From the NCBI GenBank assembly GCA_029721435.1, contig CM056573.1, forward strand, positions 96,863,947 through 96,927,946: a stretch of DNA of 64,000 nt, read 5' to 3'. Of this stretch, positions 42,940 to 55,062 are shown one piece after another. Numbering within the stretch: position 1 is the stretch's first letter; each line of letters begins with the position of its first letter. The position numbers and the translations under genes are program-made. Source of the stretch: Gymnothorax reevesii (lineage: Eukaryota; Chordata; Actinopteri; Anguilliformes; Muraenidae). Under the pieces are notes generated by a model. That model saw only the letters and a list, made by a program, of their open reading frames with translations. It was not told where the DNA came from and did not search any database.

Positions 42940-44310
42940 GTGTGAACATAAACGTCATTTGAAGCTAACTTTTAATACTTGTTTGTAATTTCGATGCTTG
43001 ATACAACTGTTCACAGTAACAGAACTTGCTGTCTGTGAAACCTGTATTGCAAGGGTTTGTCTCTGTGGTTATGACCCCTCGGTTACCAGCTACTGCATGT
43101 TATTTTGCGTGCCTTGCTAATTAAAAATGCTCCTGTTAACTTATTTGCAGTAATTCTGATCGGTATGCTTGTGTTACTTCGGTAAGCATCAATGTGGCAG
43201 TTTAATCATAACGTTGCCCGATTGTAGCCACTACAGTTTGTGATCGCTTCATTTATCCATGACCAGGATCAGCCGGATACTTCTCAAATGTCTGAGCAAG
43301 CTCTCTGGTGCTACCGTGAAAGCAATGCGAAACCCAGAAGCTCTACTAGTATAACAAATGATTTCTCTGCACTACCTTGACATAATTTCATCCCCCTTTA
43401 GAAATTTTTGTGGCTAATAAATAGCTGAAAAAGGCAGAGATTAAATAGATGTCTTTCCCATAGAAGTGATTGATTCGCTAGCTCCACATAAGCAACTTGT
43501 TCGCGCTAACGGAACTTATAGTCTGCAAAACCTGTATTATATTCATAACATAACCAAGCTCTCTCTAGCTGTCGCATACTATCCGTTAAGCTGCTTTCAC
43601 ATTGGACATGAAACAAAATTTTCGCGGAATAGATTAGCCTACATTCAAAGTCAATGCAAAGACGCACACGTTATGGGTGCTTTAAGCAGCTTTCACACCG
43701 GACGCAAAACAAATTTTTTGCGCGACAGATTACATTCAAAGTTATGACCACTTATCAGCTACTACATGTTAGTTTCTGGTTAACTTATATGGAGCAATTA
43801 TGATCGGTATGCTTGTGTTACTTCAGTAAGCATCAATGTGACAGTTCCATCATAACATTGCCTGACTGTAGCCACTACAGTTGAAGCTAACCGGAGAAGC
43901 GCTGTATGTGCCTGCCAAGTTGGGCTGCAGTTAGACCAGATGTAGGTTTTGCAGAGCTTAGGGTGCGTTTTTGGGTGTTTGTGAAATGATCGCTTTACTA
44001 ATCCATGACCGGGGTCAGCCTCATACATCTCCAATGTCTAATATCTAACATCTCTGATGCTACCGGTGAAAGCAATAGGGAAGCGCACAGGCTATAAGGT
44101 GTCCGGTTTAACAAACGATTTCTCTGCATTGCCATTGATTGAATATTACATTCTTTCCTGTAAAAGTGATCGAATCACTAGCTCCACATAAGCAACGGTT
44201 CACGCAAACAGAATTTACGGTCTGTAAAACCAATATTATGTTCATGACATAACCAGAGCTCTATCTAGCTCTCGCACACTATCCATTACGTTTCCGCGAG
44301 GAAAAGCTGG
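42940..44310. repeat. Direct repeats of ~650 bp
   Basis: GATCGGTATGCTTGTGTTAC recurs at about 43159 and 43802 with AAGCATCAATGTG and GTAGCCACTACAGTT. CTAGCTCCACATAAGCAAC recurs at about 43479 and 44179. The 'gtctgtaaaacc' segment occurs three times (about 43031, 43521, 44221). There are at least two diverged copies plus partial ends. Confidence 0.7.
43585..43735 (+). repeat. Family F ends (two adjacent copies)
   Basis: AGCTGCTTTCACATTGGAC and AGCAGCTTTCACACCGGAC, each followed by AAACAAAxTTTTxGCGCGACAGATT-like text and TCAAAGTCAATGCAAAGACG. The same family recurs at 48859-48965 and 54163-54238. Confidence 0.55.
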
Positions 44311-45172
44311 TCATTCCGAAGCAATAAGTAAACCACTACCACGGGCAATTTCCGATAAGGCCATTTAGCGTGGAGCTTTCGCCCCTCCGACATATACCAG
44401 TGCAGAAGCAGTTTGTTTCTCCACGCTAACAACACACCAAAGCTATGCACAGGAACCAGCAGGTCCTAATACACACCGAAGCAGTCCATTAGCTGTTAGT
44501 CCACTTTTAGCTGCTCCTCTCTGTCTATGTTTCCCTCTAAACTCAGATCCACTGGATTTCTACAGTCAACGGTCTACACGTGGGCATGTCAACCTGTTCT
44601 ACAAATGTGTCTATATAGGGTGGATTCTAGCTTTCCCTGCATCCTAGCTATAGAGTAGAAAAACTGCGTACTCACAACTGTTGCTGTAGCAAACTGTAGC
44701 CGATAGCGAATTTTTGCTTGAGCTGCCAGACTTTCGCACTGCGTCCTCCACTTTCGCCGCTGCGTTTAATAGAACAAGTTCATTTCATTAAATCTATGCA
44801 CATGTACTGTGTTAGATTGCGGAATTTGCCCGCCGCTTCCTTATTAGATAGCAGCAGTGTCTCACGTTTCACTCTGGGGAGGAGGACCTGGAAAACTGCG
44901 CTCTGCTGCCTCATTCTGCCCAACTCCGCCCTCCACTGAGCTGGCATGTCATAAGAAAGTGGGCACACAGAGAGTGGGGGCTATAGCGGGAGAGCCACCC
45001 CAACAAGGCATTTCAGGCAGAGACTACAATGGACTACAAATGGGTTTTTTTTGAGGATGGCAGTTTGAGCTCAACAAGGACCCTGTTTAGGACTTTGAAC
45101 GATCAGGAGTACTCTAGCGGAGTCCAAGATCAAAATATAAATTTTGAAATATAGCAAAATAGGTTTCCTTTC

Positions 45173-46199
45173 AGCACTGTGGAGGGTAAGTTGTGTTCAA
45201 AGGGCTGCTCTGTAATTTTACAGTTTTTTGAAATGTAAATGATTCATGTTAAAACGTTTGCTGCACGTTGTTTATTATCATTTCTGATACATTATCTGGC
45301 CATTTTTGCGCCGTTTCAAATCACTAAAATAAGTTTTGTGAATATTTTTATTTGAAGTCTTGGCACCAGTAAGGCTGCCCTTGTGTAGCGTGACCAACGT
45401 AATGCTGCAGCAGCTCAGTTTTCCTTATATGAAAATTGTTATTTTTTGTGTTCAGGAGTTGAAGTGCAGTAGAGCCAAGTCAGAAGGCAATAAATGAATG
45501 AATTGTCTTTATGACAGCTCAGGTTTGATGTCACCCCACGCACACAATTTGTGATGAGCTGTGAGCAGATATCATATGTTTGCTAGAGGTTAGGGCTGGG
45601 TTTAAAATCCACTGACAGACATTACAGTAGTAACATCAACACTTAACATCAACAAGACGGAGCAACATCATGAAATACAGAAAGTCGAGTTATTGAGCTA
45701 CATAACCCTGACTGCACCGCTGTGTCCGACCCATTGACTTGAGCATCCCTCCCAAAACCAATGGTAGGGGAAACACTGAAAAAGTACATGATTAATGCAA
45801 CTGCTTTGGGGTAAATAATTAACATAAACATTGACATTTTTCATAAGGCACCAGGTTCGAGGGTTCCTTGCACAATTTACCACACTATTGAGAATATTTC
45901 ATATACTAGTAAATCACCCGTGGCGAGAATAATTTCGACTGTGCGAGCATCGAGATGGAAATACAGCAGTTACATTTGTAAAGGGCTATGCCACACCCCT
46001 ATCCCCAAGAGGAAGGGGAGTTTTGTCTGGCATGGGGGTGGTGGAGTGTCCAAAGTAGAATGGTTTGGTTGGAGCTTACTGGTTAGTTGAGGATTTCTCT
46101 GTAGACAACATTGTCTGTGTATGTGCCTTGTTTATCAGGAAACGTGCAAGAACATCGACCATAACGGGCAATGGAGGACAGCGATCTCAGTGCCTTTGT
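45173..46199. other. Unassigned sequence
   Basis: No ORF homology, TIR pair or tail recognised. Confidence 0.3.
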
Positions 46200-46560
46200 C
46201 ACCTTAATTACTTTTCAGTTTATTTGTTGTTTGACCTTTGACCCTCGTGACCTTGACCTTTGACGGAACGGACCTCTCGCGGTCATTTCTTGTGACAACT
46301 TTCGTCCACATACCAACTTTCATGAAAATCTGTCCAGGGAGATGGGAGATGCAAAAAATTGACCTTTGACCCCAGTGACCTTGACCTTTCAAAAAACTAA
46401 CCCCTCAAGGACAATTCCAGGGACAACCTACATAGACCCACCAAGTTTGGTAAAGATCCGTCAGAGGACCTCGGAGGAGTAGGGGAACAAACAGACTGAC
46501 AAACAGACAGACAGACAAACGTTCCTCAAATTATGGTATGATGATGATGATATGATGTGA
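46200..46560. mobile_element. Non-autonomous repeat with GACCTTTGACC motifs
   Basis: Repeated GTGACCTTGACCTTTGAC, the phrase TTTCATGAAAATCTGTCCAG and a CAAACAGACAGACAGAC run near the end. It shares the 'ggtcaaggtcaa' style with the element at 56616 and is probably a related class. Confidence 0.4.
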
Positions 46561-47379
46561 TATGATGTATAAAAGTGCTCCCTTTATTTTTTGAGCAGTT
46601 ATATATATTTATATGGGTCAATCCAAGAAATGATGTTTGGACCTATTTTAGGATCATTTTGACTTCAGACTGCTACAGAAAAAAAAATTATGCACCATTC
46701 TTACTGTTTCTAGTCTCATTTGAAAGAAAACATCCAGGACTTCAAAAGGGCAAATTTGCGTATGTCGGGCCATAATTTCCCGAGTTACTGAAGCAAAAAT
46801 GTAAAAAATTGCCCAAAATTGCCATTTTGGGCCATTTTCAACTCATTCCAAGCCATGTAAATAGTGCTAGATGTAGTGCCATGTAGCCATGTAAATAGTG
46901 CTAGACCACCATAAACTTATTTTTTCCTTAGTGGGGGGTCATATCTAACATTTCCATGAAGTTTAGCCACTTCATGACCTACATTCTTTTTTCCTATATC
47001 TTTTCATTTGAATTTCAACTCATTGAAATTCAAATTAATGAAACGTTTAGACCATCAACTAGCATACTAAGAAGGTAAGAAGTCCCACTGTACATATTAC
47101 ATCCAGCCAAAAGGGTCCCTATACAGGTTATGGTCATAGAAATATTTTTTACGTACATTGACCTGAGCCTGTGCCAGCTTGAAAAAACTATTTTTCTACA
47201 CTGACCTCGTCACTCACGTTTCACAGACATTTACCCAAATATAGAGCAAACTACTGCTAATTTCTTTACTTCCTACCATCCAAACAAAGTTATAGGGTAT
47301 ATGTAGCAACTCTAAATGTAGAATAATAAAGAAAATTAATTCAGGTTGGCTGTATGAGGTCTTGCTCGGTGAGTGAAAC
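46561..47379. other. Unassigned AT-rich sequence upstream of the small ORF
   Basis: Contains a duplicated phrase CCATGTAAATAGTGCTAGA (about 46853 and 46887) and a short palindrome (GAATTTCAACTCATTGAAATTC, 46999-47021 region). Possibly the 5' part of the element that carries the ORF at 47380. Confidence 0.3.
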
Positions 47380-47661
47380 ATGAGTGATCATCCGGCGCCA
47401 AAAATGTCGCGAGAAGAGGAAAGCGACTTCCTGTTAACCGGCAAAAGTAAACATCCTGAGGCCTTTGTTAACTACTCAGAGGATCTCAAGCTTCGATTGA
47501 GGCAAGTGTATGGCAGATTTTACTGCAAAACACGAGATAAATTTTTCACAAAGAAAGGTAATTTGGATGAAATTCTTAGAAATATTGTTGAGGGGGTGTC
47601 TGGGTGTATGCAGATGTCTCAATTTGTACCGAAACTATGTATTTTGGGTTCTATGGGTTAA
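47380..47661 (+). CDS. Small ORF of unknown family, possible first exon
   Basis: 93 codons. It begins MSDHPAPKMSREEESDFL and contains a hydrophilic, basic stretch (NYSEDLKLRLRQVYGRF, CKTRDKFFTKK). A donor-like AAGAAAG|GTAATT follows FFTKK at about 47558, and the residues after it look less protein-like, so the true coding part may be about 60 residues. The surrounding 46.6-48.4 kb is repeat-like (pale AT-rich sequence with duplicated phrases), which suggests a gene fragment carried by a transposon. I cannot assign a family. Confidence 0.3.
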   Translation: MSDHPAPKMSREEESDFLLTGKSKHPEAFVNYSEDLKLRLRQVYGRFYCKTRDKFFTKKGNLDEILRNIVEGVSGCMQMSQFVPKLCILGSMG

Positions 47662-48705
47662 ACAGATCTGCAGATGGCTTAAACAGATTCCTGTACCCTT
47701 GGTGGTAAATCGATGTAAATTCTGTAGAATGAGGTGCCCCACGTGTGTTACTACCTTTTTAGGCCATGTTTGGGCATTTTGAGTCGACCCTCCACCGCAA
47801 AGAAGGGCGGAATAGCAAAATTTTGTCAGAATTTTCACTTTTTGGCTCGCCAAAATGGCCTAATTTCACTAGATTACATGCTTTTTCCTTGTTATATTCC
47901 TTACCACACCTACTCTTAATTTTTAGTGTGTTCAACCTATCCTGGGTAGTATAATATTCCCACAGTGCATGCTTAAAGGTATTTGGCTATGCCACGTCAC
48001 TCATATTTCAAGTACTACGATTACGGCCGCCACACACCTCTATATACACAGCCTGGGAATTTTCACTTGTTAGTATTCTAGATAGCCCTCTTCTCTAATA
48101 TCCTGACCAGAAGTAATGAACATTGGGCAATACCCTCACTGTTTTTAGGCACATTTTCCCATCATCACTCGTGTTTCAATTTCTATTTTTTCATCTGAAA
48201 GGGCACCTCCACCCCATCCAGCCTATTCATATTTCATATTTCTTAGCCTAAGATGATCTTTTGTTAAGAAGAATTTGAAAGAGGGGTCTGGAGCAGTCTT
48301 GAAACCTTTCTTTGCGACGAAACACTGCAGATACAGCCGCGTTTGGCAAATCAATGTGACACTAGGCAAGGAGATATTAATGCAGTGCCTATAGTTTGTC
48401 CTAATTTTATTCCGCCCCCCACCCCGCATGTCTCAAATCCAGTTGAATAAGGTTTCACCGCATAATTTCACTCATGTAATGTAATAATTTTATTTTATGT
48501 TTTCATTCCTATTTTTCTAAGTTCTTATCTGTGTTATTGGTCTTTATTTGCGTCCATTTGTTTTCAGACATTCTGCTGCATGCACAGTGGCATTACGCAT
48601 GTTCATTTTTAACATTATACGCCACTTGCTACATCAAAACTTCATTTGTGTGCACGAAGTATGTGCAACACTCGGTTACTCTGACATCAATTGATCAAGT
48701 GAGCT

Positions 48706-48848
48706 CCAGTTAACAAGGCAGTTAAAAAGGGCACAAAGACACTTGTTAAGAAGGGCACCAAGAATGCATCTGGGAAACACTCAAGGCTCCCTCTTTGATG
48801 AACTCTTCTTTGGAGCCTTCTTAACTCCTTAAGAACACTGTTAACTGG
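48706..48848. mobile_element. 143-bp MITE-like inverted repeat
   Basis: CCAGTTAAC at 48706-48714 and GTTAACTGG at 48840-48848, with inner (A)GTTAA(A)AAGG / CCTTCTTAAC pairing. No target duplication assigned. Confidence 0.4.
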
Positions 48849-48858
48849 GAAATGCGGC

Positions 48859-48965
48859 CAAAGTCAATGCAAAGACTTTTGAAATCTTGCAAAGACATCT
48901 TTGCATTGACTTTGAATGTAATCTGTCGTGCAAAAATTTCCCGTCCAGTGTGCAAGCGGCTTAAT
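48859..48965 (-). repeat. Family F end (inverted copy)
   Basis: The reverse complement reads AAGCCGCTTGCACACTGGAC, then GGAAATTTTTGCACGACAG and TTCAAAGTCAATGCAAAGATG. A small inverted duplication (GTCAATGCAAAGAC ... GTCTTTGCATTGAC-like) makes a hairpin at 48863-48913. Confidence 0.55.
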
Positions 48966-49669
48966 ACTATTATTATCACTTAGGTTTTATCGTTTTTAGT
49001 GGGGGAAAGGAATACAGCCTGATTGCTATGATCTCGTACTGAGATAAGATCACATATTGAAAATAAATGTGCAACATATCTTGCACTGTTGTCCATGCAT
49101 GTTAATCACTAAATTTTAAGCAGCAACAGGATGTAATCATAGGAACACGCTATCCATCGTTTCTCTTCCCAATGATGCAGGAAGATGAAATAAATGAGCT
49201 ACTTCATAAGCTTGAATGATCTGATGTGGTTTCACTTTAAAATTCCATTCAAATTGGCTAATGTTAATAATTAATGAATGCCCTAGCTAGCCAGCTAACT
49301 CGTATTCATAATTTTTAATATAGACGTAAGCCGTGCAGAAAACGTGCCTGAAGCAGCAAAGTAAAATGCAACATTAACGCATCATGCAGATATAGGACAA
49401 AGGCTTCATTATTCCAATATCTTAAAGGTGAGGAGAGGAGCTCATTTGATTGGTGAAGAGTTGACTCGGCTGTGTTAAACCCAAACAAGCCTTCTCTCCT
49501 CCCTCTTTGCCACTTGCGCCGGAAGGAGGGGCAGAGGCAGGACAGAGGAGTACTTGTGCTGGCCTGCATGGGGCACGAAATTGCAAAATACACCCCGATT
49601 TGCTGCGCCTGTGCCTGGTCAACGTACTTAGAGCCCTTTGTGTCTACTCATTGTTTTTGTCTCATGTTA
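48966..49669. other. Unassigned sequence
   Basis: No coding homology; a CpG-bearing patch at 49510-49540 only. Confidence 0.3.
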
Positions 49670-49761
49670 AAAATAGTCAGTTGATCTGAAATATTTGAAT
49701 ATGACAAATGAGCAAAAATAGAAAAAAACTGGAAGGGGGCAAATACTCTTTGACGGCACTG
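49670..49761 (+). mobile_element. Tc1-like 3' end fragment
   Basis: GATCTGAAATATTTGAATAT, GACAAATGAGCAAAAAT, and GGAAGGGGGCAAATACTC then GACGGCACTG followed by TA. This is the 3' end of the same Tc1 family as 37401-38281. Confidence 0.7.
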
Positions 49762-49763
49762 TA

Positions 49764-52700
49764 TGGATGGATATATACGCAGACATGCTCATGCGCACAC
49801 AAACCCACACACACTGCTAGTTTCTATTGGAATGCTCTGTTGTAAATTGCATGATTTCACACATATGACAGAACGTGGTAAAGAGAAAGCCATGACCCTG
49901 CAGCAGCTCCCTCTCCCTTCAGGACCCTGGACAGCACAGAGTTGATCTTAACCAAACCCCTCTTATTACACTTTCCTGCGTATTTTAAGCGCTGCTGTTA
50001 AAACATGCAGCATTTTGAAATTTACAGAATTTAATTGGTTTCCTTGATAATTCTAAAGGAAATCTTAAGATGAAAAACATAGAATGCAACACAACTGGCA
50101 GTAGAAGGCTGGAGTCAACAGGGAAAACTAGTCAATGCTGCAAGATAACTGCTTTTTTCCCCCAATGGCAGTCATCCTCGAAGCAAAAGCATTTTCTGCT
50201 GGTTTTCAGGAGGCAATGTGACTAATGCAATAATTTGTTTGTGCGACTTGAAAACTATGAAATCCTTGAGATGTAAACAACACAATGTGCCATTTATCAT
50301 GAGCATGGCTCTGTCAGTTTGTCATGGAGGACAGCTGTTAGACTCCCCCCAGAGGGGGTCCAGAAAGGAATGGGCTCCCTTGGTGCACATCATTACTGTC
50401 AAGCGGTGCAGTAGTAGGGGATTTCATCGCAGGAATCAGGACATGGGATGCAGCCTGTCTGCTTACAGCTACACTGTTATAAAAACCTTTAAAGTTTATC
50501 ATAAATACAGTGTGCAATTAGAATGTCCTTAACTAAAAACTCATTTAATGATGTAAAAATAGCATTGGAAGCTGAAAGAGATCTGTGTTTTCTAGAGCAC
50601 TGCAATGCTGACAAAAAGAATTCCATAAACCTAGAAGTAGAGGAGCAAGACTGATCTGCAAAATTTTGTATTATGTATATTTATGAAAATGAAAAATACC
50701 TCAATATTGTATTTAGCACACTCAAATTAAGCACAGTTAAAGAAAATGATGAGGTCACTTGACAAATATAGATATGCAGTAAAAATGTTGACACCAAATT
50801 GACTATTTTCTAAGAAGTCAATTGATCTGTAAATATTTAGTTGTCTCCCCTTTTGTGCACAATTCTCATCGCAATTGCTGAGAGTCACATGGAACTTTTT
50901 TGATTAAAAGGGTAAAATACTCACCAAAGTTGAAAAAATCCAGTTTTTTAACTGATTTTTTTAAAATCCCCAGATGGTGAACTCAACAAAATCCCATAGG
51001 CTACATTTTACTCAGTGATTACTTTGTGTGTTTGGTCAGAGGAAGATTATGGGCCAATAATACATCAAAATAGTTTAGATTTATTTACAAGAGAGCACAA
51101 GCGTGTTTCATTGATTCAAGCCCCCAGAGAACAGACAGACCATTGATTAAAAAGCTCCAGGTACAGCCTTAAACAATGATGGGGGATACAAGCATGACTT
51201 GAGATGAAATATTCACCTCTGCAACCAAGGCATGTAATGTAAGAATATCTATGGCACAGATTTTGCAATGAAATCTCATTACTTCGCCACAGACTGTTAT
51301 AAAGCAGGACCTGTCTGCCCTGTGTTTCTCCTTCAACACTGCAACAGTTCTGCAGGGGCAGGAAATCCCATTAATAACAGCATAAAACCACACCGCTCTT
51401 TTAATATAGTTGTGCACAATGGAGGATGCTCTCTTATGCCAAACTTATGAAAAATCCCCATCTTTGATGGCTCAGAGGGACATAAAAGAAGAAAATGTAG
51501 ACTGCACCATATGACTGAATCCCTCAAAGAAAAAAAGATTGCAAGTCCAGCTTCTGTTAGCTCCGGCATTTTGTAATGATTAACAGAATTCGTAATCCGC
51601 TTTTCTGAGAGTCATCAAACTTGGATTTCTTTTCATGGTCTTTCCTTCAAGTATTGTCAATGTTCCCATTTCCCTGAGCAGACTAATTTGGTGCAAAATA
51701 CAGCTCATAAGCCCAGTGCTGCGTCATTTGAATAACTGATCCATTAAACCAGGATACCAGTACACCATCGAGCATTCAATTTTAAAAATCTTCATTACGT
51801 ATACATAAAAAAAGGACACCCTGCACTGCGCTGTGTACTATGAGAGAATAGAGAAAACAAAAGCACAGTTTCCACACTACTTGCTTTGATTCTTACATCT
51901 AGTAACATTTCTGTAATGGACCCTAATAGAAGAACTCAACCAGGAAAAAAAAAAACAAAAAAACAAAGACAAAGCCTGGATAAAGGGACGCATCTGACAG
52001 GGTGATCCATCACAAACAATTCCGTCACGCTTCAGACTGCAATACATTAGCTGAAGGAAAGGATTGAGAATCCTTGCCCCATTTTCTTGAAAATAACACT
52101 GTCATTAAAAAGAGATTCCCCCTGTACCTCTTTTAGTTTCTTTTAACAAGCTGCGACTGTTCCAAAAACAGTCTATCTTCTTGGCATGACCTGACTTTTC
52201 CATTTGGGCAGTACCAAGTGAGGACATCGCCCAGGATTGGGACTGGAAGGCTTGAGGCAGGCTACTTCCCTTTCTCTTTCCACTGTGGTGCATGAGGTCT
52301 GAAAGTCCAACAGGGTGACGGCAGTTTTAGGAGAACTGTGGTCTTAGAGGGTCTTAGGGAATTTATGGAGGGCAGGGTCTCACTCAGTTTTCTTACCCGA
52401 AAGCAAAATTTCAGCATGCTACTTTTGTCCACGTGATCGATTGAGACATTCTTTATTTTACTGTCCTTGAGCATTTCTTGTGCTCTCAAATGTGGTCTCA
52501 TTTTTTTACTAACCATTTAATTCATCCACTCATTTTGGTTAGTCATGCCTAAAGCACCTCGATTAGTCAGCCAAAGCAGCTGTGAACACTCGTGGAGGAA
52601 CTGACTAAGACTAAGAGAGACTGAGAGACTAAGCAAGAGACCAAATCAGGAAGAGAGTGAACATTTAAGTGTCCTGATCAATACTGCTTCATACCTCCCA

Positions 52701-53307
52701 TGAGAAGATAAATTGTTCGTCAATATAAGAACTTCTACCCTAGAGAATCTATCAACACCGGTAAAACCGATAATAACTCTTCTAATCACCACCCTCCATT
52801 GGCCCTCTATGATCTGTTATCACAATCACTGGCATAACAATCACGCATTTTATCTTCTTATATGCCCACATTTTTTTTCATTTACACTCAAGGGCCAAAC
52901 ACTTCTAACTGCTGGCAGCTTTTAGATCGGTTGCCAAAGTCCTCAGTTTGACAGGCAGACAGGGTCGCAGAAATAGTTTCTTTGCCGTTAGAATTGATGC
53001 CCTTTATTCCATTCAGCAAAAGTACCTTTCAAAGTAACAAATGCAATATAGAAAGAACTGGAGGGCAAAGGTCTACTGCTGTAGCAAAACAGCTGTCATC
53101 TCACTGAGGCCTTCCTCGGACCCCATCTTACCCCGACACAAGGGACTGAATATTAAATTGGAGCAAAGCTGAAAAAAAAAACTGTTTAAATAAATGTGGA
53201 GGAGATGTCTTCATGCAGTGCATGAGCAGGCTACAACTAGTTTTCAAGACTGAATTAAGGCTCTTGCCCTGTAAGAGTGGCAAATCTGTACACCAGTTGT
53301 TTTGCAA
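49764..53307. other. Long stretch without recognised features
   Basis: 3.5 kb of AT-rich sequence. Open frames are short and lack domain signatures, and no TIRs or tails could be paired. It is comparatively repeat-poor and so might hold conserved non-coding DNA. Confidence 0.35.
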
Positions 53308-53460
53308 TAGATAGATAGATAGATATATACTTTATTAATCCCAATAGGGAAATTTAGGTGTCTCGCTCATCCAGACAGACAGTTAAAACACAAACAGTGT
53401 AACATAAATAAATACAACACACCACACTACAGAGCCAGCCTAATGTACACTCAAAAAAAA
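53308..53460 (-). mobile_element. RTE/Rex-type LINE 3' tail with (GATA)n
   Basis: ATAGATAGATAGATA is followed by TACTTTATTAATCCCAATAG and GGAAATTTAGGTGTC. The reverse complement is the familiar fish LINE end GGGATTAATAAAGTA plus (TATC)n. A truncated copy. Confidence 0.65.
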
Positions 53461-53583
53461 TAATTTGTTGGGTGAACATAAAAAAATTATGGAAAGTATT
53501 TCCATCCAATCATAATATGCTAATTTAGCAACAAATTCTTTTATTGAGTGACATAAATGTAAATATGCTGGTTCAACATAAGG

Positions 53584-53895
53584 GGCTCTAATTTCCTGGC
53601 GCAGCGCAGGTAGCGTAGCGAGGCGCAGCCCGCGCAGTGGTAATTTCGTACGGCGCAGCCCGCGTAGTGGTAATTTCGTGAGGTGCGCAGCCTTCGGTAG
53701 ACGAAAGTGCGCCGAGATGGGTGTGGCGGCGTAGTAGGGGGAGGTGTCACATATTCATCAAGACGCAGTGACAATTTTGTAGAAAAAGTCTCCGCTGGAG
53801 TTGGGCAGAAAACTCGCCAGCTCCAATCTGGTTTAATTTCTGTGCTGTGGTAATTTGGCTGACCGGCGCAGAGTGCGCACACGTCACCGAAATCT
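53584..53895. repeat. CpG-rich repeat with short tandem duplication
   Basis: GGCGCAGCCCGCGCAGTGG and GGCGCAGCCCGCGTAGTGG, each followed by TAATTTCGT, lie about 28 bp apart; further GCGCA motifs occur up to 53880. The phrase GGGGCTCTAATTTCCTGG at the left looks like a transposon terminus. Unusual CpG density for the region suggests a young insertion. Confidence 0.4.
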
Positions 53896-54162
53896 CACAG
53901 GCAGGTTTACAGAATGTCAGGCACATTTCAATGCAAGAAATAATTACAGGAAGCACTATTTAATGTAACTATCTGAATAAGGACATAAATTATAGTATCT
54001 ATATCGATTGTCCTGATGTCAGGCGGTTGCCACGCGTAATGGAAACTTGACCGGGCTTAATCAACGCAACTGAATCTGTGATGCAAACTAACGACTTCAC
54101 ATCTTTCTCAGCCAACCACAAACTGATATATATATCGAATGCTTGCATTCTATGCTCATTAA

Positions 54163-54238
54163 AGCCGCTTGCACACTGGACGTGAAACGAATTTTTCGCA
54201 CGACTGATTACAGACAAAGTCAATGCAAAGACGCGATA
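54163..54238 (+). repeat. Family F end
   Basis: AAGCCGCTTGCACACTGGAC, GTGAAACGAATTTTTCGCAC and GACAAAGTCAATGCAAAGAC. Confidence 0.6.
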
Positions 54239-54964
54239 GTCGGACAGGGTTTTAATATAGCTCCTTGTCCGAGAGTCATAAAAGTTCTAATTTTTCTGAG
54301 TATTCCAGGAATTATTAGATGTGCAAACTTGGCTAAGTTTGTGTTCGACCTTCACAGAATGCAAATTGATAGCTATCGACTTTTCTTGGTCTTTTTAGCC
54401 TATTCATCTGTTTTCTTCCGTTGAAGATAGACATCAGTATTTATTCGGTCTTTCTTTTGAAAATTAGTCAGATGGATCGAACAGATTCACGCTTTATTTC
54501 CACAGCAGAGATAAAATAGTGCGTGAGCAAATCAATAACATGACCATTGACAGAGTGAAGAAATCATCGCATGCACGATCAAAACTGTCCGACACGAAAT
54601 ACAAAATACAAAAGGCAGTCACTTTGTCATTTGCATTTCTGAATGAATATGGGTCATGAATTGGTCTTGGCCCGTCAATACAATTTTTGATTGTTAATCT
54701 GGCAAACTTGATAGCAAGTATCTTAAGAGCAATTATGCGGTAAAGTGTGATGTTAACAATGGACCAATCAGGGAATGCAAATCATACCATCAATTCTATT
54801 AAGAGGGCATGCAACCTATTGTATACAATCAGGGCTGGACTGGGACAAACAACGGCCCTGGCATTTTCGGTCATAACAGCCCAACCTGATCGTGACATGA
54901 TGGCCCGCCATACCAGCACACTTAGCTGTTACCAAAAGTTAAAATTAAGCTCAGTTGTAGCCTA

Positions 54965-55062
54965 CATGCCCTGGAACTCCACACAGAAAGGAACAGGCTA
55001 GAATCAAACCCACAACCTTCTTGCAGTTGTGTGGCAGTGCTAATCACTGCACCACCATGACA
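54965..55062. repeat. Repeat fragment with GAATCAAACCCACAACC-type phrase
   Basis: GGAACTCCACACAGAAAGG, AATCAAACCCACAACCTTC and GTGCTAATCACTGCACCACC are phrases shared by a very common fish LINE/SINE-linked repeat. The copy is short and lies inside the hAT-type element. Confidence 0.4.

Larger units (their letters stand above)
40706..45172. mobile_element. Putative large non-autonomous DNA element
   Basis: The left end is TTAAAGGGGACATATTATGG (40706), a familiar fish terminus. The right end is AGCAAAATAGGTTTCCTTTC (about 45153-45172), which matches the expected complement at 14 of 19 positions. Between them are LTR-like sequence and long direct repeats, with no transposase. The right-end match is weak, so the two ends may belong to different insertions. 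Confidence 0.3.

Noticed and set aside
52262..52516. Basic 84-codon minus-strand frame as a gene fragment
   Set aside because: No domain signature, splice sites or repeat family could be supported.
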